DNA from: an uncultured Clostridia bacterium
Lineage (GTDB): Bacteria; Bacillota; Clostridia; Oscillospirales; Acutalibacteraceae
DNA: 64,000 bases
Direction: 5' to 3'
NCBI GenBank assembly: GCA_947627055.1
Contig: CANQUS010000001.1
Span: 62,001 to 126,000 of the forward strand
This document shows, piece by piece, positions 33,661 to 43,937 of the stretch. The notes under the pieces were generated by a model, which searched no databases, had not been told where the DNA came from, and saw only the letters and a program-made list of their open reading frames with translations. Positions within the stretch are counted from its first letter, which is position 1; each line of letters starts with the position of its first letter. Both the position numbers and the translations under genes were made by a program.

Positions 33661-33939
33661 CGGAGTGCCTCCGCAGGCAGTACGCGTGGTCGCTTTTCGC
33701 CGTGCGGCAAAAGCTTTTACGATGTTATGTGACGTATGTGTACTGTGCAGGATTTAGTTAGCACTGAATTAGCATACGGTAGTTAACGGAAATTACTTCT
33801 CTACGCTTACATAAGCCTAATCAGTCAGTGTCGAAGTTTTTTGCCGTTTGGCAAAAACGCTACGCGACTTGCGAGTCGAGGCACTCGACCGCTGCATGAG
33901 ATCTATTTTATTATACCGGATTTTTAGGAGTGGTGAATT
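33661..33939. repeat. Palindrome-rich intergenic spacer between ftsW and murG
   Basis: The spacer is unusually rich in short inverted repeats: GTTTTTTGCC/GGCAAAAAC (33836-33858), CGACT/AGTCG (33865-33878), GTCGAG/CTCGAC (33875-33889) and a CGGAGTGCCTCCG-like element near 33661. Its hairpins are GC-richer than the other spacers. It looks like a mobile REP/MITE-like insertion. No coding frame is present. Confidence 0.45.
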
Positions 33940-35082
33940 TTGAAAATAGTTTTTGCGGGTGGAGGTACTGCCGGACACATCAATCCCGCTCTCGCTGTTG
34001 CGGGATATGTCAAGAGCCGTCAGCCCGATACAGAGATACTATATATCGGTAACAAAGGCGGTATGGAGGAAAGACTTGTCGCACAGGCGGGTTATGACTT
34101 TAAAGCAATTTCAATTCAAGGCTTTTCAAGAAAGCTTACTCCGGCAGGTATTAAGACAAATATTGTAACAGTAAAAAAGGCTGTTACCGCAAGCAGGGAA
34201 GCAAAGAAAATTCTTGCTGAGTTTCAGCCCGATATTTGTGTCGGAACGGGCGGATATGTCAGCGGTCCTGTAATAAGAACTGCCGCTAAGATGGGCATAC
34301 CGACGATAATACATGAGCAAAATGCTTTTCCGGGCGTCACAACTAAGATGCTCTCTAAGCATGTTGACCGTGTTATGCTTGCTGTTCCGAGTGCGAGGGA
34401 GTATCTCAAAAAAGGCTGTGCCTTTGTCGATACAGGAAATCCCGTCAGAGGAGAAATACTTACAGCAGATAGAGAAGCAGCTCGGCGCGAGCTCGGCCTT
34501 GACAGCCGACCTGTAATTCTTTCGTTCGGGGGCAGCTTGGGCGCGAGGATCATAAACGAATCCCTTGCCGAAATAATAACGAGAAGCGCAAATGATGGCA
34601 GGTATCAGCACATTCACGCTTACGGTCAATATGGCAAGTGGTTTCCCGAACTTTTGAAGGAAAAGGGAGTGGATCTCAAAAAGGCAGCCAACCTAGACAT
34701 AAGAGAATATATTAACAATATGCCGACCTGTCTCGCCGCCGCAGACTTGGTCATCGCAAGATCGGGTGCAATAACACTGAGCGAGATCCAGGCGCAGGGG
34801 AAGCCGTCAATATTGATTCCGTCTCCTAATGTTGCTGAGAATCATCAATATCACAATGCCATGGCTCTGGCGAAAAATAATGCGGCGGTAGTTATCGAGG
34901 AGAGTGAGCTTACACCTGAAAAACTGACGGCAGAAATTGATAAGCTTGCCTCAGACAGCAAGCGTCTCGCGGAATTTGCCAAAAACGCAAAAGCAATGGC
35001 TATAACTGACGCGGCAAAACGGATATACTCGGTCATTGTTGAAGTGCTTTCCATGGCTAAGGTCAGGAAAAATAAAGCTTAA
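33940..35082 (+). CDS. murG: UDP-GlcNAc:lipid I N-acetylglucosaminyltransferase
   Basis: A 380-aa peripheral GT-B enzyme that turns lipid I into lipid II. GGGTAGHINPA (about residues 7-17) is the N-terminal Gly-rich loop; SFGGSLGARIINES (about 194-207) and ARSGAITLSEIQAQGKPSILIP mark the C-terminal UDP-GlcNAc site. The start is TTG at 33940 behind TAGGAGTGG. Confidence 0.97.
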   Translation: MKIVFAGGGTAGHINPALAVAGYVKSRQPDTEILYIGNKGGMEERLVAQAGYDFKAISIQGFSRKLTPAGIKTNIVTVKKAVTASREAKKILAEFQPDICVGTGGYVSGPVIRTAAKMGIPTIIHEQNAFPGVTTKMLSKHVDRVMLAVPSAREYLKKGCAFVDTGNPVRGEILTADREAARRELGLDSRPVILSFGGSLGARIINESLAEIITRSANDGRYQHIHAYGQYGKWFPELLKEKGVDLKKAANLDIREYINNMPTCLAAADLVIARSGAITLSEIQAQGKPSILIPSPNVAENHQYHNAMALAKNNAAVVIEESELTPEKLTAEIDKLASDSKRLAEFAKNAKAMAITDAAKRIYSVIVEVLSMAKVRKNKA

Positions 35083-35196
35083 TAAAGTAATTTTATAAGA
35101 TATTTTTGCTAAACTAAGTGTTAAACAGTCACTTTAAATCAATCATCCACATAGTATATAGTTGTAAAGCTATTTCTTAGAAAAAGGGTGTTGATT

Positions 35197-36450
35197 TTGA
35201 AAAAGCTGATTATAGACGGCGGTTTTCCGCTTGGCGGCAGTGTTAAGCTTCAGGGAGCTAAAAACAGCGCATTACCGATACTTGCGGCGACTATTCTCTG
35301 TGACGGTGAATGCTGCATAGATAGTTGCCCGCGTCTTTCAGACTGCGACGCCTCGATGGATATTATAAGGTATCTCGGCCGCGGCGTCCGACGGGAGGAT
35401 AACTGTGTTATAATCGGCGATGGCAGCATATCTAGGTATGATATTCCCGAAAGTCTTATGCGTGAAATGCGCTCGTCGATAATTTTCCTCGGAGCATTGA
35501 TCGCGAAAACAGGGCATGCCTCTGTATCGTTTCCGGGCGGCTGTGAGCTTGGACCTCGCCCGATAGATCTCCATATTTCCGCGTTCAGACAAATGGGTGT
35601 TACCGTTTCGGAAAATCATGGCTTGATTGATTGCACTGTTCGTGGTAAACTAAAAGGCGCAACGATCTCGCTCCCGTTTCCGAGTGTCGGTGCGACCGAG
35701 AATATAATCCTCGCCGCTGTAACGGCTAAAGGAACGACTGTAATATCAAACGCTGCCCGTGAGCCTGAGATAACAGATCTTGTGTGTTTTCTTGTGAATT
35801 GCGGTGCAAGGATTTGCGGAGCAGGGGAAAGCACTATTACTATCGAGGGTGTTGAGAGGCTTGACGGAACATATCACAGAATAATACCCGACAGAATCGA
35901 AGCGGTGACCTATATGTCTGCAGTGGCTGCTTCAGGTGGTTCTGCGGAATTGCGCGGAGCAGTTCCGGAACATCTTCGTGCGGTTGTTCCGATTTTTGAG
36001 GAGATGGGCTGCAATATTGTTTCGCATGACGGTATTATTAGGTTGACCGCGCCCAAACGTTTAGGAGCGGTTAAATACATAAGAACTATGCCGTATCCGG
36101 GTTTCCCGACAGATGCACAGGCGATAGTTATGGCTGTGGCGACTGTTTGCGGAGGAACGAGCATATTTGTAGAGACTATTTTCTCAGGAAGATACAGGCA
36201 CGTTGACGAGCTTCGCCGTATGGGTGCAAACATTAAGATAGAGGATAGAGTCGCTATTGTTGAGGGTGTGAACAGCTTGTCAGGCACGAGTGTAGATTCG
36301 ACAGACCTGCGCGGAGGAGCCGCTCTTATCGTAGCGGCTCTCGCGGCAGAGGGCAGAACAGAAATATCGTCAGTACATCATATCGACAGAGGATATGAGA
36401 ATATTGAGAACAAACTCTCGTCAATGGGAGCAAAAATTAAAAGAGTTTAA
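35197..36450 (+). CDS. murA: UDP-N-acetylglucosamine 1-carboxyvinyltransferase
   Basis: A 417-aa cytosolic enzyme for the first committed step of peptidoglycan synthesis. GAKNSALPILAA near the start binds UDP-GlcNAc. The catalytic Cys is in FPGGCELGPRPIDLH, so the fosfomycin target residue is kept. The start is TTG 35197, 6 bp after AGGGTG. The gene lies between murG and divIB. Confidence 0.96.
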   Translation: MKKLIIDGGFPLGGSVKLQGAKNSALPILAATILCDGECCIDSCPRLSDCDASMDIIRYLGRGVRREDNCVIIGDGSISRYDIPESLMREMRSSIIFLGALIAKTGHASVSFPGGCELGPRPIDLHISAFRQMGVTVSENHGLIDCTVRGKLKGATISLPFPSVGATENIILAAVTAKGTTVISNAAREPEITDLVCFLVNCGARICGAGESTITIEGVERLDGTYHRIIPDRIEAVTYMSAVAASGGSAELRGAVPEHLRAVVPIFEEMGCNIVSHDGIIRLTAPKRLGAVKYIRTMPYPGFPTDAQAIVMAVATVCGGTSIFVETIFSGRYRHVDELRRMGANIKIEDRVAIVEGVNSLSGTSVDSTDLRGGAALIVAALAAEGRTEISSVHHIDRGYENIENKLSSMGAKIKRV

Positions 36451-36480
36451 AAGTCGGCAGCGAAAGGAATGGATCAAAAG

Positions 36481-37794
36481 ATGGAAGAAAAAAAAGCAAA
36501 TGATAAATCTTTTGAGCGAAAAAAGCAGCAAAAGCGGAGAAAAGGCTCCGCACCTAGTAATTCCCAGCCTGCTATGAGCTACCGTGAAGTTCGCGCGAGG
36601 TCGGAAAGCGAACAAAAAAAGAAAAAGCAAACATACGGAAATCCAAAAACGAAAAAAAGCTCCCGTGATCCTGATGAAAAACGTCCTGCGAAACAGACAC
36701 AGAAGAAAAAACGTGTAAATACTTCGTTATCGACAAAATCTGAGGACGATAAGAAACAACGTGCTCAGCTGCCTCAGCGGAAAAATTCCCAAAGCGGGCA
36801 GCAGCCGCAAGGTCGAAACAATAATTATAATAATTCGCAGAATGAGCATACTATTTCTGGTGAAAGGAAAAAGCATAATCAGGAGTCTAAGGGCAATGCA
36901 CCTGTACATAAAGATGCATCGCCGAATGACGTCAAACCCTCTGAAAATGCAAGCAAGCCTCAAACAGAACAGTCAACAGACTCGGAAATAAATAAAAATC
37001 CGCAAAAGGTCAAGACAAAGAAGTCTGCAAAGCCTTTTTCCGCAAGGAAAAGACGTAGAAAAATTTTTGCAATATATAGCTCTATGGTTATGGTGATTTT
37101 GGTTATAGCGGCTTTCTTGTGCTTGACGGTTTTCTTCAAGATAGACAGTATATCGGTTGAAGGAAAAACACGATATTCAAGTAATGAAATTGTTGATGCC
37201 AGCGGGATCTCAATAGGAACTAATATGATTCTTTGCGATACTGACTCAGGCATAGATGATATAAAAAAGAAATTCCCGTATATTGAAAATGTGGCGATCA
37301 AGAAAAACCCTTTTAATTCTGTTACGATTTTTGTTGAGGAAGCTAAACCGACAACAGCTATCGAGACAAATGGAAAGTTTTATATCCTGAGTGCGGGCGG
37401 GAAGATCATTGAGATACTCGATACCAATAAATATAATGTCCCTCTCATAAAGGGGGCGGAGCTGAAAAAAACAGAGCTTTCCGCAACGATTGAATATAAG
37501 CTCGATGGTATGAATGAAATAATAAATAGTATTACCGAAGCTCTAAAAAGTAATGAGATAAACAATGTTTCGACGATAGATGTGACAAATCCGTCAAATA
37601 TAAAGCTCAGCTATGATAAGCGCCTTACAGTCATTATCGGTATGCCAGATAATATTGATTATAAAATTAAGACAGCAAAGATCCTTATCAATGATAAGCT
37701 TGAAAAGGACAGTAAAGGAACAGTAGATGTTTCCATGTGCGCAGAGGGAGGTAAGTATTCCTACTACGACCCATCCGGCGCACCTGAAAGTTGA
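36481..37794 (+). CDS. divIB: DivIB/FtsQ-type division protein
   Basis: A 437-aa bitopic division protein. The N-terminal 185 residues are highly charged (Lys/Gln/Asn/Ser-rich) and look disordered, which is long for the family. A membrane helix (about 198-218) is followed by the POTRA domain (FKIDSISVEGKTRYSSNEIVD) and a beta domain. It stabilises the FtsL/FtsB-PBP complex in known bacteria. I prefer ATG 36481; ATG 36469 directly abuts AAAGGA. A hairpin CAATATC/GATATTG (37808-37841) follows the stop. Confidence 0.88.
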   Translation: MEEKKANDKSFERKKQQKRRKGSAPSNSQPAMSYREVRARSESEQKKKKQTYGNPKTKKSSRDPDEKRPAKQTQKKKRVNTSLSTKSEDDKKQRAQLPQRKNSQSGQQPQGRNNNYNNSQNEHTISGERKKHNQESKGNAPVHKDASPNDVKPSENASKPQTEQSTDSEINKNPQKVKTKKSAKPFSARKRRRKIFAIYSSMVMVILVIAAFLCLTVFFKIDSISVEGKTRYSSNEIVDASGISIGTNMILCDTDSGIDDIKKKFPYIENVAIKKNPFNSVTIFVEEAKPTTAIETNGKFYILSAGGKIIEILDTNKYNVPLIKGAELKKTELSATIEYKLDGMNEIINSITEALKSNEINNVSTIDVTNPSNIKLSYDKRLTVIIGMPDNIDYKIKTAKILINDKLEKDSKGTVDVSMCAEGGKYSYYDPSGAPES

Positions 37795-38020
37795 GGGATT
37801 ACTATATCAATATCGTCTTGACGGCTTCGCTGAAGATATTGTGCTGCATAGTGGAAATAAACAAAAATGGCGTAATGAAAAATATATCATTCACAAAGAT
37901 AGATAAAATACCGTAATTATATTGAAATTTTTTTAAAATGGTGGTAAATTATATAATAGACTGGATTAGCGAAAAACGTCGCAGAGAAATACATGATGTC
38001 GAATTGGGAGGAGCATAAAA

Positions 38021-39268
38021 ATGCCTTACGAGTTTGAAGAAGAAATGAACAATATTGTGCATATAAAGGTTATCGGTGTTGGCGGAGGCGGCGGAAATGC
38101 TGTTGACCGCATGGTTAACGAGGGCGTAAGCTGTGTTGAGTTTATTACCATCAATACAGACCATCAGGCACTCGGCCGCTCCAAGGCAACACAGAAAATT
38201 CAAATAGGTGAGAAAATTACTCACGGCAAGGGCGCAGGCTCTATGCCCGGTGTAGGTCAAAAAGCTGCTGAGGAGAGCAGAGACGAGATCGCGGACGCTC
38301 TCAAGGATACTGACATGGTGTTCATCACCGCAGGCATGGGCGGCGGTACTGGCACGGGTGCTGCCCCTGTAGTCGCAGAGGTCGCAAGAGAGCTTGGCAT
38401 CCTTACTATCGGTATTGTTACAAAGCCGTTCCAGTTTGAGGGTAAGCGCAGAATGATTCAGGCGGAGCAGGGCATAGCCGCACTCAGAGAGCAGGTGGAT
38501 TCTCTCGTTGTTATCCCTAATGAAAGGCTTAAATATGTAAGCGAAGAGGCTATAACTCTTCAGAACGCTTTTGCGGCTGCCGACGATGTTCTCCGTCAAG
38601 GCGTACAGAGTATTTCAGATCTTATTCTTCTTCCAGGTATCGTCAACCTTGACTTTGCTGATGTTACAGCAGTAATGAAAGACGCGGGATACGCTCACAT
38701 GGGTGTCGGCAGAGCATCAGGCAAGGATAAGGCGAAGGTCGCGGCTACTAATGCTATCTCAAGTCCGCTTCTTGAAACTGCAATAGACGGTGCTAAGGGT
38801 GTTATCATCAATATCACATCATCACCAGATATTGGCCTTGATGAAATTCAGACTGCTTCAACTATGATAGCTGAGCAGGCTGATGAGGACGCAAATATTA
38901 TCTGGGGCGCTGCATTCAGCGACGATATGGAGGACGAGATCAGCGTTACTGTTATCGCTACGGGTTTCCCGACAGCGGAGGATTACGATGTAAAGCCCTC
39001 CGGTACTGCTCCCATAAGCAGTAAGGCTCCATATCAGCTCGGCGCAACACCGGGTGATCCGAGACAAAAGACTGCAGAACCTGTACAGTCCGCACAGCCT
39101 GTACAGCAGAGCTTTACTCAGCCTAAGTCACAGAGGTCTTCCAAGACTACAACACCTGTACAACAGGAAAGGCCGCAAAAACAGCAGAACGCTGCTCAAC
39201 AATCCTCGGCAACTCCTAATGATGACGACGATTCATTCTACGATATAATGTCAATTTTTAACAGATAA
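38021..39268 (+). CDS. ftsZ: Cell division GTPase FtsZ
   Basis: A 415-aa tubulin homolog that forms the Z ring. [15 protein letters not shown] begins the GTPase fold, the tubulin signature [12 protein letters not shown] (about residues 107-118) binds GTP, and [13 protein letters not shown] forms the T7 loop. A Gln/Pro/Ser-rich linker (about 330-400) leads to the short C-terminal tail ([14 protein letters not shown]), which is like the tail that binds partner proteins. It follows GGGAGGAGC. Terminator at 39279. Confidence 0.98.
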   Translation: MPYEFEEEMNNIVHIKVIGVGGGGGNAVDRMVNEGVSCVEFITINTDHQALGRSKATQKIQIGEKITHGKGAGSMPGVGQKAAEESRDEIADALKDTDMVFITAGMGGGTGTGAAPVVAEVARELGILTIGIVTKPFQFEGKRRMIQAEQGIAALREQVDSLVVIPNERLKYVSEEAITLQNAFAAADDVLRQGVQSISDLILLPGIVNLDFADVTAVMKDAGYAHMGVGRASGKDKAKVAATNAISSPLLETAIDGAKGVIINITSSPDIGLDEIQTASTMIAEQADEDANIIWGAAFSDDMEDEISVTVIATGFPTAEDYDVKPSGTAPISSKAPYQLGATPGDPRQKTAEPVQSAQPVQQSFTQPKSQRSSKTTTPVQQERPQKQQNAAQQSSATPNDDDDSFYDIMSIFNR

Positions 39269-39278
39269 ATAATTTATG

Positions 39279-39308
39279 AGCCGACGAAGCAATTTCCGTC
39301 GGCTTTTT
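39279..39308 (+). terminator. Terminator after ftsZ
   Basis: GCCGACG (39280-39286) and CGTCGGC (39297-39303) form the stem, followed by TTTTTGA. It ends the division/cell-wall cluster. Confidence 0.85.
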
Positions 39309-39528
39309 GATTTAATGTAAATATTTGCGGCGAACCCAAAGATGAAAATATAAAATTAAAAAGTGATAGAAAGAAAACTGCCATTTGAATTTGTAATGAA
39401 TTAAGATTTATACTTGAATCTATGTTTGGGTGATAATAAATATGATTATTCATACTAAAATTTTTGAGAGTTTTTAGTGAACCTTTTTAAGAAGCTCTCT
39501 GAATAGGGTGCATGGCAAAGCCCAAAAC

Positions 39529-39557
39529 TTGACTTTTCAGGAAATTTTGTGTATACT
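39529..39557 (+). promoter_or_regulatory. Sigma-A promoter for tyrS
   Basis: TTGACT (39529-39534), 17-bp spacer, TATACT (39552-39557). The 39309-39528 spacer before it is A/T-rich with nothing else I can support. Confidence 0.8.
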
Positions 39558-39564
39558 TATGGCA

Positions 39565-39840
39565 ACATAAATATAACTGATATGATGACGGGAAGAAGTA
39601 GTGCGAAACGCTTTCAGTCAGAGAATCGGCGGTTGGTGAGAGCCGTGTGAAGCAGCGCATGAAATACATCTCCGAGTATCCCCTGTGAAAGTCTGTTTTA
39701 TAACAGGTCGTGTAGCTTGGGACGTTTGGCGCACGTTACGTTGCAACGGCTTTGCTGTAAGACCGTTTGACCAGTCAAACGGTGAAAGAGGTGGTACCGC
39801 GGTCATTCGCCCTCTGCGTTTGCAGGGGGCTTTTTTAGGA
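39565..39840 (+). promoter_or_regulatory. T-box riboswitch, tyrosine specifier
   Basis: Stem I spans about 39585-39690; CATGAAATACATC places TAC (Tyr) at 39665-39667 followed by A. The T-box AGGTGGTACCGCGG is at 39789-39802 and the terminator GCCCTCTGC (39809-39817) / GCAGGGGGC (39822-39830) plus T6 follows. It controls tyrS, in agreement with the specifier. Confidence 0.93.
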
Positions 39841-39857
39841 CGAAAGGAAAGAAAAAC

Positions 39858-41084
39858 ATGGGAGTATACGAAGAACTTAAAGAGCGTGGACTTATCGCTC
39901 AGACAACTGATGAAGAAGAAATAAGGAGGCTCGTTAATAACGGAAAAGCGGTATTTTATATTGGCTTTGACCCGACTGCCGACAGCCTTCACGTCGGTCA
40001 CTTTATGGCGCTTTGCCTGATGAAAAGATTGCAGATGGCTGGCAACAAGCCTATTGCGCTTATTGGCGGCGGTACTGCGTTGATAGGCGATCCGACTGGT
40101 AAAACAGACATGAGAAAGATGATGACAAAGGAAGCTATCGAGCATAACTGCGAGTGCTTCAAAAAGCAGATGAGCCGTTTTATTGAATTTGGTGAGGATA
40201 AAGCTATAATAGTAAACAATGCCGACTGGCTTCTTGACCTTAATTATGTTGAGCTTTTGCGAGAGGTCGGCGCGCACTTCAGCGTAAACCGTATGCTTGC
40301 GGCAGAATGCTACAAGCAGCGCATGGAGCGCGGGCTTAGCTTCCTTGAGTTCAACTATATGATAATGCAGAGCTATGACTTCTACACACTTTTTAAGAAA
40401 TACGGCTGCAACCTCCAATTCGGCGGTGATGATCAGTGGAGCAATATGCTCGGAGGTACGGAACTTATCCGCAGGAAGCTGGGCAAGGACTCACACGCTA
40501 TGACCATTAAGCTGCTCCTTAACTCTGAGGGCAAAAAAATGGGTAAGACGGAAAAGGGTGCTGTATGGCTTTCCCCTGAAAAAACAAGCCCCTACGACTT
40601 CTTTCAGTATTGGAGAAATGTAAGCGACGACGATGTTATCAAATGTCTAAAAATGCTGACGTTCCTGCCCTTAGATGAGATCAGGGAGCTTGAAAAGCTC
40701 GAGGGTCAGGAGCTTAATAAGGCAAAGGAGATACTTGCTTTTGAGGTGACTAAGCTGATTCACGGTGAGGATGAGGCTAAAAAGGCTCTTGAGGGCGCTC
40801 GGGCGCTTTTCGCAAGCGGGAGCAGTACAGATAATATGCCTCAGACTGAAATCACAAGCGGGGACTTCAGCAATGGTGTATTCGGTATTCTCGATCTGCT
40901 TGTCAGGGCAGCTGTTGTTCCATCTAAGGCTGAGGGCAGACGTGTTATAACTCAGGGTGGACTTTCGATAGACGGAGAAAAGATAACAGACCCGAATTAT
41001 ACGGTAAAGCCTGAGGACTTTGATAAGGGATATATCGTCATTAAAAAGGGTAAAAAGGTATTTCATAAAATAATTCTTAATTGA
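39858..41084 (+). CDS. tyrS: Tyrosyl-tRNA synthetase
   Basis: A 408-aa class I synthetase. The HIGH-like motif is DSLHVGHFM (about residues 43-51) and the KMSKS-like loop is [10 protein letters not shown] (about 229-238). The C-terminal S4 RNA-binding domain is present (about 345-405). AAAGGAAAG precedes the ATG. The upstream Tyr T-box gives amino-acid-responsive control. nusB follows after 12 bp. Confidence 0.97.
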   Translation: MGVYEELKERGLIAQTTDEEEIRRLVNNGKAVFYIGFDPTADSLHVGHFMALCLMKRLQMAGNKPIALIGGGTALIGDPTGKTDMRKMMTKEAIEHNCECFKKQMSRFIEFGEDKAIIVNNADWLLDLNYVELLREVGAHFSVNRMLAAECYKQRMERGLSFLEFNYMIMQSYDFYTLFKKYGCNLQFGGDDQWSNMLGGTELIRRKLGKDSHAMTIKLLLNSEGKKMGKTEKGAVWLSPEKTSPYDFFQYWRNVSDDDVIKCLKMLTFLPLDEIRELEKLEGQELNKAKEILAFEVTKLIHGEDEAKKALEGARALFASGSSTDNMPQTEITSGDFSNGVFGILDLLVRAAVVPSKAEGRRVITQGGLSIDGEKITDPNYTVKPEDFDKGYIVIKKGKKVFHKIILN

Positions 41085-41096
41085 GGAAACAACGAT

Positions 41097-41540
41097 ATGG
41101 AAAATAACAGCGAGATGAATAAAATCTCACATAGACGTAAGGAACGTGAGGAAGCGTTTCTATTGGTCTTTGAGCGTATGTTTAAGGATGATGAAGTTGA
41201 CGAGGTGTTCGAGAGTGCGGTCGATGCCCGCGATGCCGAGATAAGCAATTTCACGAAAATCCTTGTGAACGGTGTTTACAATAATATTGAGACTATTGAC
41301 GCGGAAATTGAAAAAAACTTGAAGTCATGGAAGAAAAACAGGATCTCTCGTGTCGTTTTAACACTACTTAGGATAGCTGTATATGAAATATTGTTTATGG
41401 ATAATATACCGATGAGTGTTTCTATAAGCGAATCAGTGCAGCTTTGCAAAAAGTACGCAAGCGATAAGGACGCCTCGTTCTTGAACGGAGTCCTCGGCAG
41501 TGTTGCACGCTCACATGAGAAAAAGAACGGTGAGGAATAA
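41097..41540 (+). CDS. nusB: Transcription antitermination factor NusB
   Basis: A 147-aa all-helical protein that binds boxA RNA with NusE. HRRKEREEAFLLVFERMF is the conserved first helix; RVVLTLLRIAVYEILFMDNIPMSVSISESVQLCKKYA and FLNGVLGSVAR match the family signature and C-terminal helix. It overlaps the next gene by a stop/start junction (TAAATG). Confidence 0.95.
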   Translation: MENNSEMNKISHRRKEREEAFLLVFERMFKDDEVDEVFESAVDARDAEISNFTKILVNGVYNNIETIDAEIEKNLKSWKKNRISRVVLTLLRIAVYEILFMDNIPMSVSISESVQLCKKYASDKDASFLNGVLGSVARSHEKKNGEE

Positions 41541-42479
41541 ATGATTACTCTGGGTATAGATACGAGCAACTATACGACATCGGTTTCACTGTATGACGGA
41601 GAGCGGATCATCAAAAATTCAAAAAAGCTTTTGCCCGTAAAGGGCGGCGCGAGAGGTCTGCGTCAGAGCGATGCTGTATTTCACCATACCAATCAGCTTG
41701 CGAATGTTTTTGACGATGCGATTGACGGATTTGACGGCAGAATCGGCGCTATAGCCGTTTCATCAAGACCGCGTGATGTTGACGGCTCATATATGCCCTG
41801 CTTTATGGTCGGAGTTAATGCCGCGAGGCTGTTGTCATCAGTGCTGTCAGTTCCGCTCTATACTGTTTCGCATCAGGCGGGTCATATAGCCGCGGCGCTT
41901 TATTCCGCCGGAAAGTTGGATCTGATAAACAGCAGGTTTATAGCATTTCATGTTTCCGGCGGCACGACAGAGGCTTTGCTTGTCGAGAAGGGCTCTGAGT
42001 ATCCTTTTGACATTAGTATAATAGCAAAAACGCTCGATCTTAACGCGGGTCAGCTTGTTGACAGAGTGGGCTTAATGCTCGGACTTCATTTTCCTTGCGG
42101 AGCGGAGCTTGAAAAGTTGGCGTTAAAGTACGAAGGAACATTGACGGCGCGAGCGACGCTGAAAGGCGCAGACTGCTGCCTTTCGGGTGTGGAAAATATT
42201 TGCGCCCGTATGCTCGCTGATGGCGCCGCATCGGAAAAGGTCGCTTATGCCTGCCTTATGAATATCAGACAGACGCTCGACAGTATGTGTGACGTTCTTA
42301 CTGAAAAATACGGCGATCTGCCTCTCGTGTTTGCGGGAGGAGTTATGTCGAACTCACTTATTCGTAAATATTTTATGGCAAAATACGGCGCGTATTTTGC
42401 CGAGCCTGCGTTTTCGAGCGACAATGCTGCCGGTACGGCGATACTTGCAAGCCTGCTCAGCAAAAAGGAGGAAGTGTGA
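41541..42479 (+). CDS. TsaD/Gcp-like (M22) protein, divergent paralog
   Basis: A 312-aa member of the ASKHA-fold Kae1/TsaD/YeaZ superfamily. LGIDTSNYTTSVSLYDG opens the fold. The metal-ligand pair HQAGHIAAAL (about 110) and the nucleotide loop HVSGGTTE (about 133-140) are kept, as is AGGVMSN near the end. The earlier HxxxH pair of true TsaD is replaced by FHHTNQL. The order nusB, this gene, xseA suggests a conserved clostridial locus. It may be an accessory paralog of the tRNA t6A enzyme; its exact role is unknown. Confidence 0.75.
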   Translation: MITLGIDTSNYTTSVSLYDGERIIKNSKKLLPVKGGARGLRQSDAVFHHTNQLANVFDDAIDGFDGRIGAIAVSSRPRDVDGSYMPCFMVGVNAARLLSSVLSVPLYTVSHQAGHIAAALYSAGKLDLINSRFIAFHVSGGTTEALLVEKGSEYPFDISIIAKTLDLNAGQLVDRVGLMLGLHFPCGAELEKLALKYEGTLTARATLKGADCCLSGVENICARMLADGAASEKVAYACLMNIRQTLDSMCDVLTEKYGDLPLVFAGGVMSNSLIRKYFMAKYGAYFAEPAFSSDNAAGTAILASLLSKKEEV

Positions 42480-43705
42480 TGGCGGGAGTTTCCGTTATAA
42501 CTGTTTCCCAGCTCAACTTTTATATAAAGTCACTGCTTGATGAAAATACCGTTTTGCGTGAGGTATATATATCAGGCGAGATCTCAAATCTAACTGACCA
42601 TTATCGTTCAGGACACATATACCTTTCTCTAAAGGATGATAAGGCAGTCGTGCGAGCCGTTATGTTCGCGGGCAACGCGAAAAGACTGCGCTTTAAACCC
42701 GAAGAGGGTATGAAGGTCATAGCCCGTGGAAGGGTTTCCGTTTATGAGGCGACAGGACAGTATCAGCTTTATATTGAGGATATGCAGCCGGATGGCATAG
42801 GCGCGCTCAACCTTGCATATGAGCAGCTTAAACGAAGGCTTGCGGAAGAGGGACTGTTCAGCGATGAAAGAAAAAAGCCGATACCAAAGTTTCCAAACAG
42901 GATAGGAGTTATAACCTCACCGACGGGAGCGGCTGTTCAGGATATACTCAACATATTAGGCAGGCGCTATCCGATATCCGAGGTGGTTTTTTGTCCTGTG
43001 CTTGTACAGGGCGAGGGAGCGCCCGCACAGCTGATAGACGCTGTTCGGAGGTTTAACAGGGCGAATGCTGCCGATGTTATAATTATCGGCAGGGGAGGAG
43101 GCTCCATAGAGGATTTATGGGCGTTTAATGACGAGGGTCTTGCAAGAGCGATCGCCGCTTCAGATATTCCTATTATTTCTGCCGTAGGACATGAAACCGA
43201 CTTTACCATATGCGACTTTGTTTCCGACCTGCGCGCACCGACTCCGTCTGCTGCGGCGGAGCTTGCAACGCCGAACCGTTCCGAGCTTTTGGCGTATTTT
43301 AAGAGTATAAGCTCCTCTCTCCCGTCAATAATGCAAAGACGCATAGATTTATACCGTCAGGAGCTTGATAGCCTGACATCCTCGAAAATACTATCTTCAC
43401 CGACAGAATACATTAACGTACGCAAGAGTGAGCTTGACGTACTTTATGCGGATATGACGAGAGCTTTCACCAATATTGTTTTGGAAAAGCGTTACAGGCT
43501 TATGTCCCTCGCGTCAAAGCTTGAAACGCTGAGTCCGATGGCTGTATTGTCGAGGGGATACAGTATAACTGAAAACAAAAACGGAGTTGTAAGAAATGCC
43601 GCTTCGCTAAAAAAGGGCGACAGAGTTGACGTGATATTCGAGGACGGAAAAGTATTGTGCGAGGTAAAGGCAGTTTCAATAAAGGACAGTGCCGATGACG
43701 AATGA
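42479..43705 (+). CDS. xseA: Exodeoxyribonuclease VII large subunit
   Basis: A 408-aa subunit of a single-strand DNA exonuclease. The N-terminal OB fold (SQLNFYIKSLLDENTVLREVYISGEISN) is followed by the nuclease core with GVITSPTGAAVQDIL and IIIGRGGGSIEDLWAFNDE. A coiled-coil region (about 285-365) links to the C-terminus. The start is ATG 42479 behind AAGGAGGAAG; it shares one base with the preceding stop. Confidence 0.97.
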   Translation: MAGVSVITVSQLNFYIKSLLDENTVLREVYISGEISNLTDHYRSGHIYLSLKDDKAVVRAVMFAGNAKRLRFKPEEGMKVIARGRVSVYEATGQYQLYIEDMQPDGIGALNLAYEQLKRRLAEEGLFSDERKKPIPKFPNRIGVITSPTGAAVQDILNILGRRYPISEVVFCPVLVQGEGAPAQLIDAVRRFNRANAADVIIIGRGGGSIEDLWAFNDEGLARAIAASDIPIISAVGHETDFTICDFVSDLRAPTPSAAAELATPNRSELLAYFKSISSSLPSIMQRRIDLYRQELDSLTSSKILSSPTEYINVRKSELDVLYADMTRAFTNIVLEKRYRLMSLASKLETLSPMAVLSRGYSITENKNGVVRNAASLKKGDRVDVIFEDGKVLCEVKAVSIKDSADDE

Positions 43706-43718
43706 AAGGATGATTTTT

Positions 43719-43937
43719 ATGAAAAAAGCATCATATGAGACGAATATAACAAAGCTGCGTGAAATCGTTGAAAAGCTTGAGAGCGGAGATGCAAGCCTTG
43801 AGGAGTCGTTAAAGCTGTTTGAACAGGGCATAAAGCTGTCAACCTCCTGCTATGAAACTCTTAAAAAGGCCGAACAAAGGATAACGGAGCTTTCCGAGAT
43901 CGAAAAGGAGCATGACAGCGATGGCGATAATGAATGA
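43719..43937 (+). CDS. xseB: Exodeoxyribonuclease VII small subunit
   Basis: A 72-aa helical-hairpin subunit that binds XseA. The pattern YETNITKLREIVEKLESGDASLEESLKLFEQGIKLS is the family core. The ATG at 43719 lies after GAAAGGATG, 13 bp after the xseA stop. It overlaps the next gene by 17 bp. Confidence 0.95.
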   Translation: MKKASYETNITKLREIVEKLESGDASLEESLKLFEQGIKLSTSCYETLKKAEQRITELSEIEKEHDSDGDNE

